From Chryseobacterium oryzae (lineage in GTDB: Bacteria; Bacteroidota; Bacteroidia; Flavobacteriales; Weeksellaceae), in assembly GCF_022811665.1 (NCBI RefSeq), contig NZ_CP094529.1, forward strand, positions 2,914,001 through 2,978,000: a DNA stretch of 64,000 nucleotides, read 5' to 3'. A program made the position numbers and the translations under genes. This document shows, one piece after another, positions 8,638 through 17,465 of this stretch. The notes under the pieces are model-generated. The model saw only the letters and a list, made by a program, of their open reading frames with translations, was not told the DNA's origin and searched no databases. Position 1 is the stretch's first letter. Every line of letters starts with the position of its first letter.

Positions 8638-9816
8638 ATGAAAATACCATTAATGCGCAAAGCCTTCTTAAATGAAGTCGAAACTAAAAAAGCCTTAGCA
8701 GAATTTATACTCAATGCAGACCGTTTAAGTATGGATGTGGAATGCGGGAAATTTGAAAAAAAATTCGCAGAATATCAACAATGTAAACACGCCGTTTTAT
8801 TTAACAGCGGAGGAAGCGCAAATCTAGCAATGCTCCAAGCTCTGAAGAATATGGGTAAGCTGAAAGATGGGGATAAGGTCGGTTTTTCTGCGCTCACGTG
8901 GTCTACCAACACCATGCCGATTATTCAGATGAATATGGTTCCCGTGGTAATCGATGTAACTCCGGAAGTTATCAATACAACTTCGCAAAATCTATTAGAA
9001 AGATTAGAAACAACAGATCTTCAGGCACTTTTTATTACCAATATTTTAGGTTTCACAGGAGATATTGATACAATCAGACAGATCTGTGCAGAAAGAAATA
9101 TTATTTTAATTGAAGACAACTGCGAATCTTTAGGCACAGAATTGCCAGAAGGAAGAACAGGAAACTTCGGAATTGGCGCCAGTTTTTCATTCTTTGTCGC
9201 ACATCATATGAGTACAATAGAGGGCGGCATGGTTTGCACAAGTGATGATGATTTTGCAGAAATGCTTCGCATTGTACGAGCAAACGGATGGGACAGAAAC
9301 CTGAATCCTGAACAGCAAAAAAAGTGGAGAAATCAATTTGGGATAGAAACCGAATTCGAATCCAAATATACATTCTACGATCTGGGATATAACTTCAGAC
9401 CTACAGAAATTACCGGCTTTTTGGGACAATACCAAATGCAGTTTTTAGATAAAAACATCAGCTCAAGAGAGCAAAACTATCTGAGAATAGAAAAAGTAGT
9501 TCTGGAAAATCCTGATTTCCTTCAGTTGAAACATGATCATATTAATGTTCTATCCACTTTTGCATTTCCTTTTGTCTGTAAAACAGCCGCATTGAGAACA
9601 CATTATTTGCAGAAATTTATGGATGCAGGAGTAGAAATACGCCCTATGATTGCAGGAAACATGCAACGCCAGCCATTTTATCAAAAATATGTAAAAGAAG
9701 TTTACAACATGCCTGGTGCAGATATGATGCACAACAATGGTTTCTACTGTGGAAATTATCCAGAACTTTTGGAAGAAGATCTCACGATTTTTGAGAGGTT
9801 AGTTTGTAAGAATTAA
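8638..9816 (+). CDS. colD: PLP-dependent GDP-4-keto-6-deoxymannose 3-dehydratase-like enzyme (ColD-like, DegT/AHBA fold)
   Basis: This 392-residue aminotransferase-fold protein (fold type I) has the PLP-phosphate region FNSGGSANLA (55-64) and an Asp in LIEDNCESLG (Asp160). At the place of the Schiff-base lysine it has FFVAHHMSTIEGG, with His189 instead of Lys. Replacement of this Lys by His marks the sugar 3-dehydratases: ColD (His188, GDP-colitose pathway) and E1/RfbH (CDP-sugars). Its length matches ColD (about 388 residues) and it lacks the cysteine-rich Fe-S segment of RfbH. With gmd and a ColC/Fcl-type gene on either side, removal of the C3 hydroxyl from GDP-4-keto-6-deoxymannose is the best assignment. 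A simple aminotransferase such as GDP-perosamine synthase is unlikely without the lysine. Confidence 0.75.
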   Translation: MKIPLMRKAFLNEVETKKALAEFILNADRLSMDVECGKFEKKFAEYQQCKHAVLFNSGGSANLAMLQALKNMGKLKDGDKVGFSALTWSTNTMPIIQMNMVPVVIDVTPEVINTTSQNLLERLETTDLQALFITNILGFTGDIDTIRQICAERNIILIEDNCESLGTELPEGRTGNFGIGASFSFFVAHHMSTIEGGMVCTSDDDFAEMLRIVRANGWDRNLNPEQQKKWRNQFGIETEFESKYTFYDLGYNFRPTEITGFLGQYQMQFLDKNISSREQNYLRIEKVVLENPDFLQLKHDHINVLSTFAFPFVCKTAALRTHYLQKFMDAGVEIRPMIAGNMQRQPFYQKYVKEVYNMPGADMMHNNGFYCGNYPELLEEDLTIFERLVCKN

Positions 9817-9919
9817 TTTTTTTTGCCGTTTATATAACAATCTTAAATTAAGTGATTGTTCATAAATAAATTAACTAGGGAACAATTTTTAAACATGCAA
9901 AATTGCTAAATAAGACAAC

Positions 9920-11002
9920 ATGAAAGTAGCATTAATAACAGGCGTAACCGGACAAGACGGATCATATTTAGCCGAATTTCTTCTTGAAAAAGGATATGAA
10001 GTACACGGGATCAAAAGGAGAGCATCATCATTTAATACCCAAAGAATAGACCACATCTTTCGCGATTTACACGAAAAAAATGTGAAATTTAAATTACACT
10101 ACGGTGATCTTACAGATTCAACGAATTTGATAAGAATCATACAAGAAATTCAGCCGGACGAAATTTATAACCTTGGTGCGATGAGCCATGTAAAGGTAAG
10201 TTTTGATTCTCCGGAATATGTTGCTAATACCGACGGAATTGGAACTTTGAGAATCCTAGAAGCCATTAGAATTTTAGGCCTTACAAAAAAAACGCGTATT
10301 TATCAGGCTTCTACTTCTGAACTCTATGGTGGATTAGAAAAGAATAAAAATGAAAAAGGTTTCTATGATGAAAACTCACCATTCTACCCTAGATCACCAT
10401 ACGGTGTTGCCAAAATTTATGGCTATTGGATTACCGTGAACTACCGGGAGGCTTACGGTATGTTTGCCTGCAATGGCATTTTATTCAACCATGAGTCACC
10501 AAGAAGAGGCGAAACCTTCGTTACCAGAAAAATAACCATGGCTGCAGCAAAGATAGCCCTAGGATTGCAAGATGTGTTGTACCTAGGAAATCTAAATTCA
10601 CAACGAGACTGGGGCCACGCCAAAGATTATGTAGAAGCAATGTGGCTAATATTACAGCAGGAGAAACCAGAAGACTACGTCATTGCAACCGGTAAAACCA
10701 CATACATTAGAGATTTTGTGCGTATGGCATTTTTGGAATTGGGTATAGAATTAGACTTCGTGGGCGAGGCAGAAAATGAAGTAGCAAAAGTAAAATCATG
10801 TTCCAATGCAGAATATCAACTTCCTATAGGCAAAGAAGTAGTGAAAATTGATCCTGCATATTACCGTCCAACAGAGGTTGATCTTTTAATTGGAGATCCT
10901 ACAAAAGCCAATACAAAACTGAGCTGGATTCCTAAGTATGATGTGAAAATGTTGTGTAAAGAAATGATCAATAGTGATATAGAACTTTTTCTAAGAAAAT
11001 AA
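9920..11002 (+). CDS. gmd: GDP-mannose 4,6-dehydratase
   Basis: This 360-residue extended SDR enzyme converts GDP-mannose to GDP-4-keto-6-deoxymannose. It opens with the GMD signature [16 protein letters not shown] (4-19). It carries [15 protein letters not shown], the catalytic STSELYG (Thr132, Glu134) and YGVAK (Tyr161, Lys165), and the long [17 protein letters not shown] segment specific to GMDs. It supplies the substrate for the ColD-like enzyme and the Fcl/ColC-like enzyme upstream. About 100 AT-rich bases separate it from colD, with no terminator. Confidence 0.96.
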   Translation: MKVALITGVTGQDGSYLAEFLLEKGYEVHGIKRRASSFNTQRIDHIFRDLHEKNVKFKLHYGDLTDSTNLIRIIQEIQPDEIYNLGAMSHVKVSFDSPEYVANTDGIGTLRILEAIRILGLTKKTRIYQASTSELYGGLEKNKNEKGFYDENSPFYPRSPYGVAKIYGYWITVNYREAYGMFACNGILFNHESPRRGETFVTRKITMAAAKIALGLQDVLYLGNLNSQRDWGHAKDYVEAMWLILQQEKPEDYVIATGKTTYIRDFVRMAFLELGIELDFVGEAENEVAKVKSCSNAEYQLPIGKEVVKIDPAYYRPTEVDLLIGDPTKANTKLSWIPKYDVKMLCKEMINSDIELFLRK

Positions 11003-11029
11003 AAATTCTAACTTATATTAAATAAATAC

Positions 11030-11845
11030 ATGAAGATATCAATCATAACCATTAATTACAATAATATAGAAGGTCTCCAAAAGACTTTTTCATCAATATT
11101 TTCTCAAATTTTGGAAGATTTTGAGTACATTGTTATTGACGGAGGCTCTTCTGACGGCAGTAAAGAAATTATTGAAAAAAATTCTGAAAAAATATCATAT
11201 TACGTTAGTGAACCAGATGGAGGTATCTATAATGCAATGAATAAAGGCATTAAAGCCGCAAATGGCGAGTATCTGCTATTCATAAATAGTGGCGATGAGC
11301 TTTATAGCGAACAAAGTTTAGAGCTAGCAAAACCTCACCTTCACACTGACGATATAATTTCTGGCAATTTAATTTTTTCATCCGACAACCAAGATAACTT
11401 AGGAATTTCAAAACCTGAAGTAACATTTCTACAATTCTACAACGATACTATTTGGCATCCCTGTACATTCATAAAAAAATCTGCATTTGCAGAAACAGAT
11501 TATTATGATGAAAATTTTAAAATTTGTTCAGACTGGAAATGGTTTCTATTAGCAGTATACAAGTATGGCAAAACTTACCGGAAAATAGATATTACAATCT
11601 CAAGGTTTTATCTTGACGGCGTCAGTTCAAATACTCAAAATCAGGACACTATAAAGAAAGAGAGAAGAGAAACTCTTGAAAAATACTTTTTTTTTAAAGA
11701 ACAAGACTTCAATACTTTTAATAAATTACTAGGAGATCAGTCAAAGTTAAGAGATTACTCAAACAAAATCTCCTTGATAAAAAGATCTAGAATTCTTAAA
11801 TTACTATCTCACTTTGGCCTTTTCAAATTATACAAATATTTGTAA
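11030..11845 (+). CDS. GT2 glycosyltransferase (WcaE-like)
   Basis: This 271-residue cytoplasmic GT-A glycosyltransferase starts with ISIITINYNNIEGL, then IDGGSSDGS (37-45). YYVSEPDGGIYNAMNKGI is characteristic of the WcaE/PssE-like GT2 group. In place of a classical DXD there is FINSGDE. It begins the run of five consecutive GT2 genes. The stop and the next start share one base (TAATG). The C-terminal 24 residues (KRSRILKLL..FGLFKLYKYL) resemble the tail of the enzyme at 13666, a likely amphipathic helix. The sugar donor cannot be read from sequence. Confidence 0.88.
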   Translation: MKISIITINYNNIEGLQKTFSSIFSQILEDFEYIVIDGGSSDGSKEIIEKNSEKISYYVSEPDGGIYNAMNKGIKAANGEYLLFINSGDELYSEQSLELAKPHLHTDDIISGNLIFSSDNQDNLGISKPEVTFLQFYNDTIWHPCTFIKKSAFAETDYYDENFKICSDWKWFLLAVYKYGKTYRKIDITISRFYLDGVSSNTQNQDTIKKERRETLEKYFFFKEQDFNTFNKLLGDQSKLRDYSNKISLIKRSRILKLLSHFGLFKLYKYL

Positions 11846-12714
11846 TGAATAATACTCCTCTTATATCCACCATAGTCCCTTGCTACAACCAGGCACAGTA
11901 TTTAGATGAATGCCTACAGTCTGTCCTAGACCAAACCTATGAAAATTGGGAATGCATCATTGTGAATGACGGCAGCCCAGATAATACAGAGGAAGTAGCC
12001 AAACGTTGGATTGAAAGAGACTCCCGTTTCAAATATCTTAAAAAAGAAAATGGAGGTTTGTCTTCTGCCAGAAATGCGGGTATTGAAATTGCTCAGGGTG
12101 AATGGTTTCAATTTTTAGATTGTGATGATAAAATAGATGCTGACAAATTTAACCTGTCAAGTCTTTATTTTAATCACTATGATGTCGTAATTACCAATTA
12201 TCAACTTTTCAGTGAAAATAATTTACACCCAGATTATTGTTCGTTTATTGATGAAAATTTATCCTTTGAAGATATTTTATTAAAATGGGATAGTAATTTT
12301 TCAATACCTATACATTGCGCTTTATTCAAAAAATTAAAAGATAAATTCCATTTTCAAGAAGTTTTGAAAGCTAAAGAAGACTTTGTCTTTTGGTTGCACT
12401 TTTTTGAAAATAATCCAAAATATATTATAATAAATAAACGTCACGCTTTTTATAGAATACATCAGGAAAGTATGACCAAAAATTATGCGCTTATGTTGGA
12501 AAATGAAACTCTTGCACAAAAATATATTATTAGGAGTTTTGACACTCCAAATATAAATGTCTACATTTTTCAAATTATTGAGAGAACAAAACAATCATTA
12601 CTTAATTTAAAAGAACAAAATCAAAGATTATCTATTGAGAATACAAAACTAAAAAATTCTAGATACTTTATATACAAAACTAAGGTATTCAATCTATTAA
12701 AAAGTTTTAGATAA
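11845..12714 (+). CDS. GT2 glycosyltransferase
   Basis: This 289-residue GT-A enzyme has STIVPCYNQAQYLDECLQS (8-26), VNDGSPDNT and a clear acidic motif FLDCDDKID. The C-terminal 60 residues hold a short coiled-coil-like stretch (LLNLKEQNQRLSIENTKLKN), common in bacteroidotal GT2 enzymes. It overlaps the upstream glycosyltransferase by one base and is followed after two bases by the next, so it is translationally coupled in a chain. Donor and acceptor are unknown. Confidence 0.88.
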   Translation: MNNTPLISTIVPCYNQAQYLDECLQSVLDQTYENWECIIVNDGSPDNTEEVAKRWIERDSRFKYLKKENGGLSSARNAGIEIAQGEWFQFLDCDDKIDADKFNLSSLYFNHYDVVITNYQLFSENNLHPDYCSFIDENLSFEDILLKWDSNFSIPIHCALFKKLKDKFHFQEVLKAKEDFVFWLHFFENNPKYIIINKRHAFYRIHQESMTKNYALMLENETLAQKYIIRSFDTPNINVYIFQIIERTKQSLLNLKEQNQRLSIENTKLKNSRYFIYKTKVFNLLKSFR

Positions 12715-12716
12715 AT

Positions 12717-13661
12717 ATGCCAAAAGTCTCAGTCATCATCCCCAATTACAATCATGCGCCCTATCTAGTAGAGCGTATAGAAAGTGTACTCAATCAGACT
12801 TATCAGGATTTTGAAGTCATAATTCTAGATGATTGTTCTACTGACAATAGCAGAGAAGTAATTGAATCTTACAAAAACCACCCAAAAATATCTCATATCA
12901 TTTTCAACGAGCAAAACTCGGGTTCTACCTTTAAGCAATGGAAGAAAGGCATTGATCTAGCTAAAGGAGAATGGATCTGGATCGCAGAGAGCGATGATTT
13001 TTGCGAAGCTAATTTTTTAGAAACTCTTATACCTACTTTACTTAATGATCCAAGTATTTCTATTGCATATAGCCAAAGCTACACTTTAGTAGATGAAGAT
13101 AATATTCTAATAAAAGGGCAAAGAGCACCTATGGTAAGTAGAATTGCGAAAGAAGATTTTCTAAACCAATACCTTATTAATGGAAATTCGATTTACAATG
13201 CGAGTATGGCAATCTTTAATAAGAAATTATTTTATGACATCAAAAATGAAGATTATATGCATTATAAATTTTGTGGAGATTGGATATTTTGGGGAGAATT
13301 AAGTCAAAAAGGAGACGTTTTGAGATTTACACATCTACTAAACTATTTTAGGAAAAATGGAGGCACAGATGTAACCGGAAACGTTGTGAAGTCAGGCTTG
13401 AACTATATTGAAGATGTTAATGCTCTAATGTATTTCAGAAAAAATTTTATTTGCAATAATGGTCAAGTAATAAAAGCCATCAAAAGGTATTTTTTCACTT
13501 ATAAAAAAGATCGTCATTTGATTACTAATGATAACTCTCATAAGATATATGACAATTTTGCTAATCATCTTGGCAAAAGGAAAATGCTTTTATGGAATAT
13601 CAAATACCAAAAAAACAGCATAGCGTTAAGTATTTATAACAAACTAAAAGAAAACATTTAA
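12717..13661 (+). CDS. GT2 glycosyltransferase
   Basis: This 314-residue enzyme has VSVIIPNYNHAPYLVERIES at 4-23, LDDCSTDNS and the acidic motif WIAESDDF in the GT-A domain. A C-terminal part of about 110 residues ends in a basic, lysine-rich tail. It is packed between two other GT2 genes (2- and 4-base gaps), so it belongs to one transcript. Such enzymes add single sugars from nucleotide donors to a lipid-linked chain at the inner face of the membrane. The exact linkage cannot be inferred. Confidence 0.88.
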   Translation: MPKVSVIIPNYNHAPYLVERIESVLNQTYQDFEVIILDDCSTDNSREVIESYKNHPKISHIIFNEQNSGSTFKQWKKGIDLAKGEWIWIAESDDFCEANFLETLIPTLLNDPSISIAYSQSYTLVDEDNILIKGQRAPMVSRIAKEDFLNQYLINGNSIYNASMAIFNKKLFYDIKNEDYMHYKFCGDWIFWGELSQKGDVLRFTHLLNYFRKNGGTDVTGNVVKSGLNYIEDVNALMYFRKNFICNNGQVIKAIKRYFFTYKKDRHLITNDNSHKIYDNFANHLGKRKMLLWNIKYQKNSIALSIYNKLKENI

Positions 13662-13665
13662 TGCA

Positions 13666-14508
13666 ATGACGAGAGAGGTTAAAATATCTATAATAATTGC
13701 TAATTATAATAATGGTCATTTTTTCAAAGACTGTTACGAAAGCTTATTAGCACAAACTGCAAAAACCTGGGAAGCTATTCTTATTGATGATTGCTCTACA
13801 GATAATTCTGTAGAAATCATCACAAGACTTATAAAGGATGATAATAGATTCAGATTCTATAAAAATGAAAAAAATTTAGGTTATCAATCCACCTTAGTAA
13901 AAGGCATAGAATTATCTAATACACAAATATTTGGACGTCTAGATCCCGATGATGCACTTATGCCCGATGCACTTCAACTATCATTAGACACCCATATGAA
14001 AAATCCCAATGTGGGTCTTGTCTATTCTAACTTAATCATTTGTGATAACCAATTAAAACCGATAAGTGTCCAAAAAGGTAAGCAAATTTCTTCAGAAAAT
14101 TTCTTTGTAGGAGAAATATCTCATTTTGCAACTTTTAAAAAAGATATATATGCTAAAACATCCGGTATAAGTATAAATAATAAAAGAGCAGAAGATAAAG
14201 ATATTTATCTAAAAATGTGTGAAGTAGCACCAGCATTTTATATTGACGCAGATCTATACAAGTACCGTATCCATGGTGGAGGTGCTTCTACCAACCAGAA
14301 TATAGACAAAGCTTACTTCTGGTATTGGGTAGCTTTAATAAAAGCTTCTGAGAGACGCGATATAAACATTGAAAATCTATTCTTACAAGAATTTGTAAGA
14401 CGATATCAATATAATATTTTACAAAACAAATTATCAAAAATTAAAAAATCTCGACTTCTGAGACTTTTTAATAAGTTAGGTTTGTTCAAAGCTTATAAAG
14501 ACTTATAA
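13666..14508 (+). CDS. GT2 glycosyltransferase
   Basis: This 280-residue GT-A enzyme has ISIIIANYNNGHFFKDCYES near the N-terminus, IDDCSTDNS and the acidic motif RLDPDDAL. It is closely similar in layout to the enzyme at 26388 (shared YNN..FFKDCY.S and DPDDA), so the two are probably paralogues. The C-terminus KIKKSRLLRLFNKLGLFKAY matches the tail of the enzyme at 11030. It starts four bases after the previous gene. A 74-base gap follows before the next GT2. Confidence 0.88.
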   Translation: MTREVKISIIIANYNNGHFFKDCYESLLAQTAKTWEAILIDDCSTDNSVEIITRLIKDDNRFRFYKNEKNLGYQSTLVKGIELSNTQIFGRLDPDDALMPDALQLSLDTHMKNPNVGLVYSNLIICDNQLKPISVQKGKQISSENFFVGEISHFATFKKDIYAKTSGISINNKRAEDKDIYLKMCEVAPAFYIDADLYKYRIHGGGASTNQNIDKAYFWYWVALIKASERRDINIENLFLQEFVRRYQYNILQNKLSKIKKSRLLRLFNKLGLFKAYKDL

Positions 14509-14582
14509 ATAATATCCAAACTTTACATTATATAAATTATTATTTATCCAATCTCATAAACGACAACCATGGTCGATAAACT

Positions 14583-15596
14583 ATGAAAACAAGCAAACCA
14601 CTTTTCAGTATTATAGTCCCTATTTATAATGTAGAAAAATATATTTTAAAGTGCATAGACAGTATAATTTCTCAATCTTTTTCAGATTTTGAGTTGCTAA
14701 TTGTAGATGATGAATCGCCTGATGACTCTGTCGCATTGATTAATGCTAATTTTGAAGATACTAGGATAAAAATATTATCAAAAAAAAATGGGGGACTAGG
14801 TGATGCAAGAAATTATGGTCTCAGGCATGCAGAAGGTGATTATGTTTGGTTTCTAGATAGTGATGATTACACTAAAGATTCTGACGCACTTCTTAAATTG
14901 CAAAAAGCAATTTTAAAAACCAAAAAACAAACAGAGATTCTAGTTTTCAATATGGACGTTGTTTTCGAAAACTCAGATAGATCTGATTATATTGTCGAAA
15001 ATGCATCTGAAAATACAGAAATGCTAACTGGTTTTGACTATATAGATAAATACAACGTATTTCCCTACAATGTTCCCAGCCAATGTTATAAAAAAGGCTT
15101 CTTGGTAGATAACCAATTCTACTTTATTCGTGATTTATTTTTTGAGGACATTTACTTAAACCTCGACATTTACCATAAAGCAAGATATGTATTTGGTATA
15201 AAAGAGACTTTATATACGTATAATAGAAGAGACAACTCTATAACTGGCTCTCAAACAAATAGCAAGCATTTATTATCTCAAGCGAAAGTTTTAGCAAAAG
15301 TTCATAAATTCTATAAAGATAAGTTGCTCCCTAACAAATATTTAATTGACCGAATTCAGATAGAGTACGACCGCACAAAGAATTTCTACAGATCATTTGA
15401 CAAATTGATTGATTCAGAACTTAATGTAATTTTGAAAAGTATTAAAATCCCAACAAGAAAAAATGAAACATTAACAAGAAAATTGGAAAAACTATTATTC
15501 TCACTGTTTCCTATATTAGTATTAAAAAATCAGTTTTTTTTTAGAAAACTTAATACATTGGCGAACCTAATCAAAAAAAATGATTGTGAAAAATAA
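14583..15596 (+). CDS. GT2 glycosyltransferase (EpsJ/CapH-like)
   Basis: This 337-residue enzyme has FSIIVPIYNVEKYILKCIDS (8-27), VDDESPDDS, KKNGGLGDARNYGL and a canonical FLDSDDYT, as in exopolysaccharide GT2 enzymes of the EpsJ type. The middle part keeps the acceptor-side motif FFEDIYLNLD. The C-terminal 40 residues are rich in Lys and Phe and may touch the membrane. It is the last of the five-gene GT2 run and lies 12 bases before the first AT-rich membrane-protein gene. Confidence 0.9.
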   Translation: MKTSKPLFSIIVPIYNVEKYILKCIDSIISQSFSDFELLIVDDESPDDSVALINANFEDTRIKILSKKNGGLGDARNYGLRHAEGDYVWFLDSDDYTKDSDALLKLQKAILKTKKQTEILVFNMDVVFENSDRSDYIVENASENTEMLTGFDYIDKYNVFPYNVPSQCYKKGFLVDNQFYFIRDLFFEDIYLNLDIYHKARYVFGIKETLYTYNRRDNSITGSQTNSKHLLSQAKVLAKVHKFYKDKLLPNKYLIDRIQIEYDRTKNFYRSFDKLIDSELNVILKSIKIPTRKNETLTRKLEKLLFSLFPILVLKNQFFFRKLNTLANLIKKNDCEK

Positions 15597-15608
15597 GTAT
15601 TAATAAAT

Positions 15609-17276
15609 ATGTACACAAAACTAATAAACATCTCATTATTATCATATATTCATTTTACAACTATTTTTATAATTTTTGTATTGTTTTCTTTTCTAAAAAT
15701 AAGTTTTATAAATCTTATATTGCCTTTAAGCTTTATAGTATTATTCATAATAAGCATTACCATAATAAAAAATATTTGGTCACTTATATATTATACTATA
15801 ATTTTTGTTGTCTCACTCATATTATTTTATTTTATATATGACATGTCTTATGACGGACAAGCCTACCACCAATCAGCTGTTTATCATTTGGCTAAAGACT
15901 TTAATCCTTATTTTGACAGATTAACAATTAATAACACACAATATTTTACTTACATAAATCATTATCCAAAAATATCAGAAATTGTATCTGGTTGTATATA
16001 TGCGTTTACAGATAAAATACAATCAGCAAAATGTTTTAATTTTATTTTTATGATCTCAAATATTCTATTAGGTATTTATATGATTAAAAATCTTTTAGGA
16101 TTCAATAAACTATATAGTTATTTATTCAGCTTACTTATTGCCCTTAATCCTGTTGTGATAACACAAGTTTGTACGTTTTATGTTGATGGGTTGATGTATT
16201 CAGCAATTATAGCACTAATATATAGTATTTCGTTACTAATTAAATTTAATAACCCTTTAATAACTATTTCTATACTATTGCTTTCTATACTATTATGTAA
16301 TATAAAATTTACCAGTTTAGTGTATTGTATAGTTCTCCTATTTTTCGCTACGCTATTTTTCTTAATTTATAAGAAAAAAAAGCAATTTCATTTTATGATA
16401 AAAAATGGACTAATGACTTTGTTATTTGGAATATTGGCATTTGGATATAATCCATACATTACTAATTTCAAAGAGGGTAATCATCCCTTTTATCCAATTT
16501 ATGGTAATAAAAAAATTGATATCATAACAAACATGTTGCCATATGAATTCATTGGTAAAAATCGATTTGAAAAGTTTATGATTTCATTTTTAGGTGAGAC
16601 TGATAATTTTGCAAATAATCCCAATAAATCTATTCCTGATCAAAAATATGTCAAGTTAAAAATACCTTTATCTATTTCAAAAAATGAACTATTACATATA
16701 ACAAACCCTGATTTAAGAATTTCTGGCTTTGGCCCATTTTTTAGTGGGATATTTTCAATATCAATTATTTGCATTGCAATAATTGTTTGTAAAAATAGAA
16801 ATGATATAAGACAGCAAATCTTATTAATAATTACTTTCTCTATTGTATTAACTATTATTATTAATCCTGAATTTTGGTGGGCAAGGTTTTCTCCACAAAT
16901 ATGGCTATTACCAATAATTATAGTGATGATGTTATATCGAAACCATAAAATGGCTAAAATTAAGTATATTTCATGGGCATCAATATTTCTTATTTCAGCT
17001 AATGTTTTTTTGTTTTTGACATCAAATATCTACTACAATTTAAAAAGTTCTTTACGGATTTGGAAAAATATTGAAATATTACAAAGTTCTAAAGAAGCTG
17101 TTTTTATACAGCAAAACGTTTTTGAAATGGACTTCTTAAAACTTAAGGAAAATAACATAAAATATAAAACTACAAACTCTCCATTATCAGATAAATACAG
17201 AAATAATTTATTTGATGGAATGACCATCTATCAAGGCAATAGATTCATTAATACTTTACTAGATTCTTTAAATTAA
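15609..17276 (+). CDS. Multi-pass membrane protein, GT-C-like transferase or polymerase candidate
   Basis: This 555-residue integral membrane protein has about eleven or twelve hydrophobic segments spread over the first 480 residues and a soluble C-terminal tail. After the third segment it carries YDMSYDGQAYHQSAVYHLA. A short acidic motif in the first large external loop is typical of GT-C fold glycosyltransferases that use polyprenyl-phosphate sugars. It could instead be a Wzy-like polymerase, and no signature decides this. The DNA is visibly more AT-rich than the flanking sugar-synthesis genes, which suggests separate acquisition. I do not recognise a named family. Confidence 0.7.
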   Translation: MYTKLINISLLSYIHFTTIFIIFVLFSFLKISFINLILPLSFIVLFIISITIIKNIWSLIYYTIIFVVSLILFYFIYDMSYDGQAYHQSAVYHLAKDFNPYFDRLTINNTQYFTYINHYPKISEIVSGCIYAFTDKIQSAKCFNFIFMISNILLGIYMIKNLLGFNKLYSYLFSLLIALNPVVITQVCTFYVDGLMYSAIIALIYSISLLIKFNNPLITISILLLSILLCNIKFTSLVYCIVLLFFATLFFLIYKKKKQFHFMIKNGLMTLLFGILAFGYNPYITNFKEGNHPFYPIYGNKKIDIITNMLPYEFIGKNRFEKFMISFLGETDNFANNPNKSIPDQKYVKLKIPLSISKNELLHITNPDLRISGFGPFFSGIFSISIICIAIIVCKNRNDIRQQILLIITFSIVLTIIINPEFWWARFSPQIWLLPIIIVMMLYRNHKMAKIKYISWASIFLISANVFLFLTSNIYYNLKSSLRIWKNIEILQSSKEAVFIQQNVFEMDFLKLKENNIKYKTTNSPLSDKYRNNLFDGMTIYQGNRFINTLLDSLN

Positions 17277-17465
17277 TCTACGAATTCCCATTTTTAATCA
17301 TAACACTAAAATCAGCAGTCACTTTGTAATTCGGTAGAAATTTTAACACATTGAAAATAAAGAAGTTTAAACTCCTGCGAAATGACAAAAAATTTAAAAA
17401 CTAAATTGTTACGAATTACAAAATATTCATAAAAAAATCTATTTCAATAATTTGACAATAATTCT

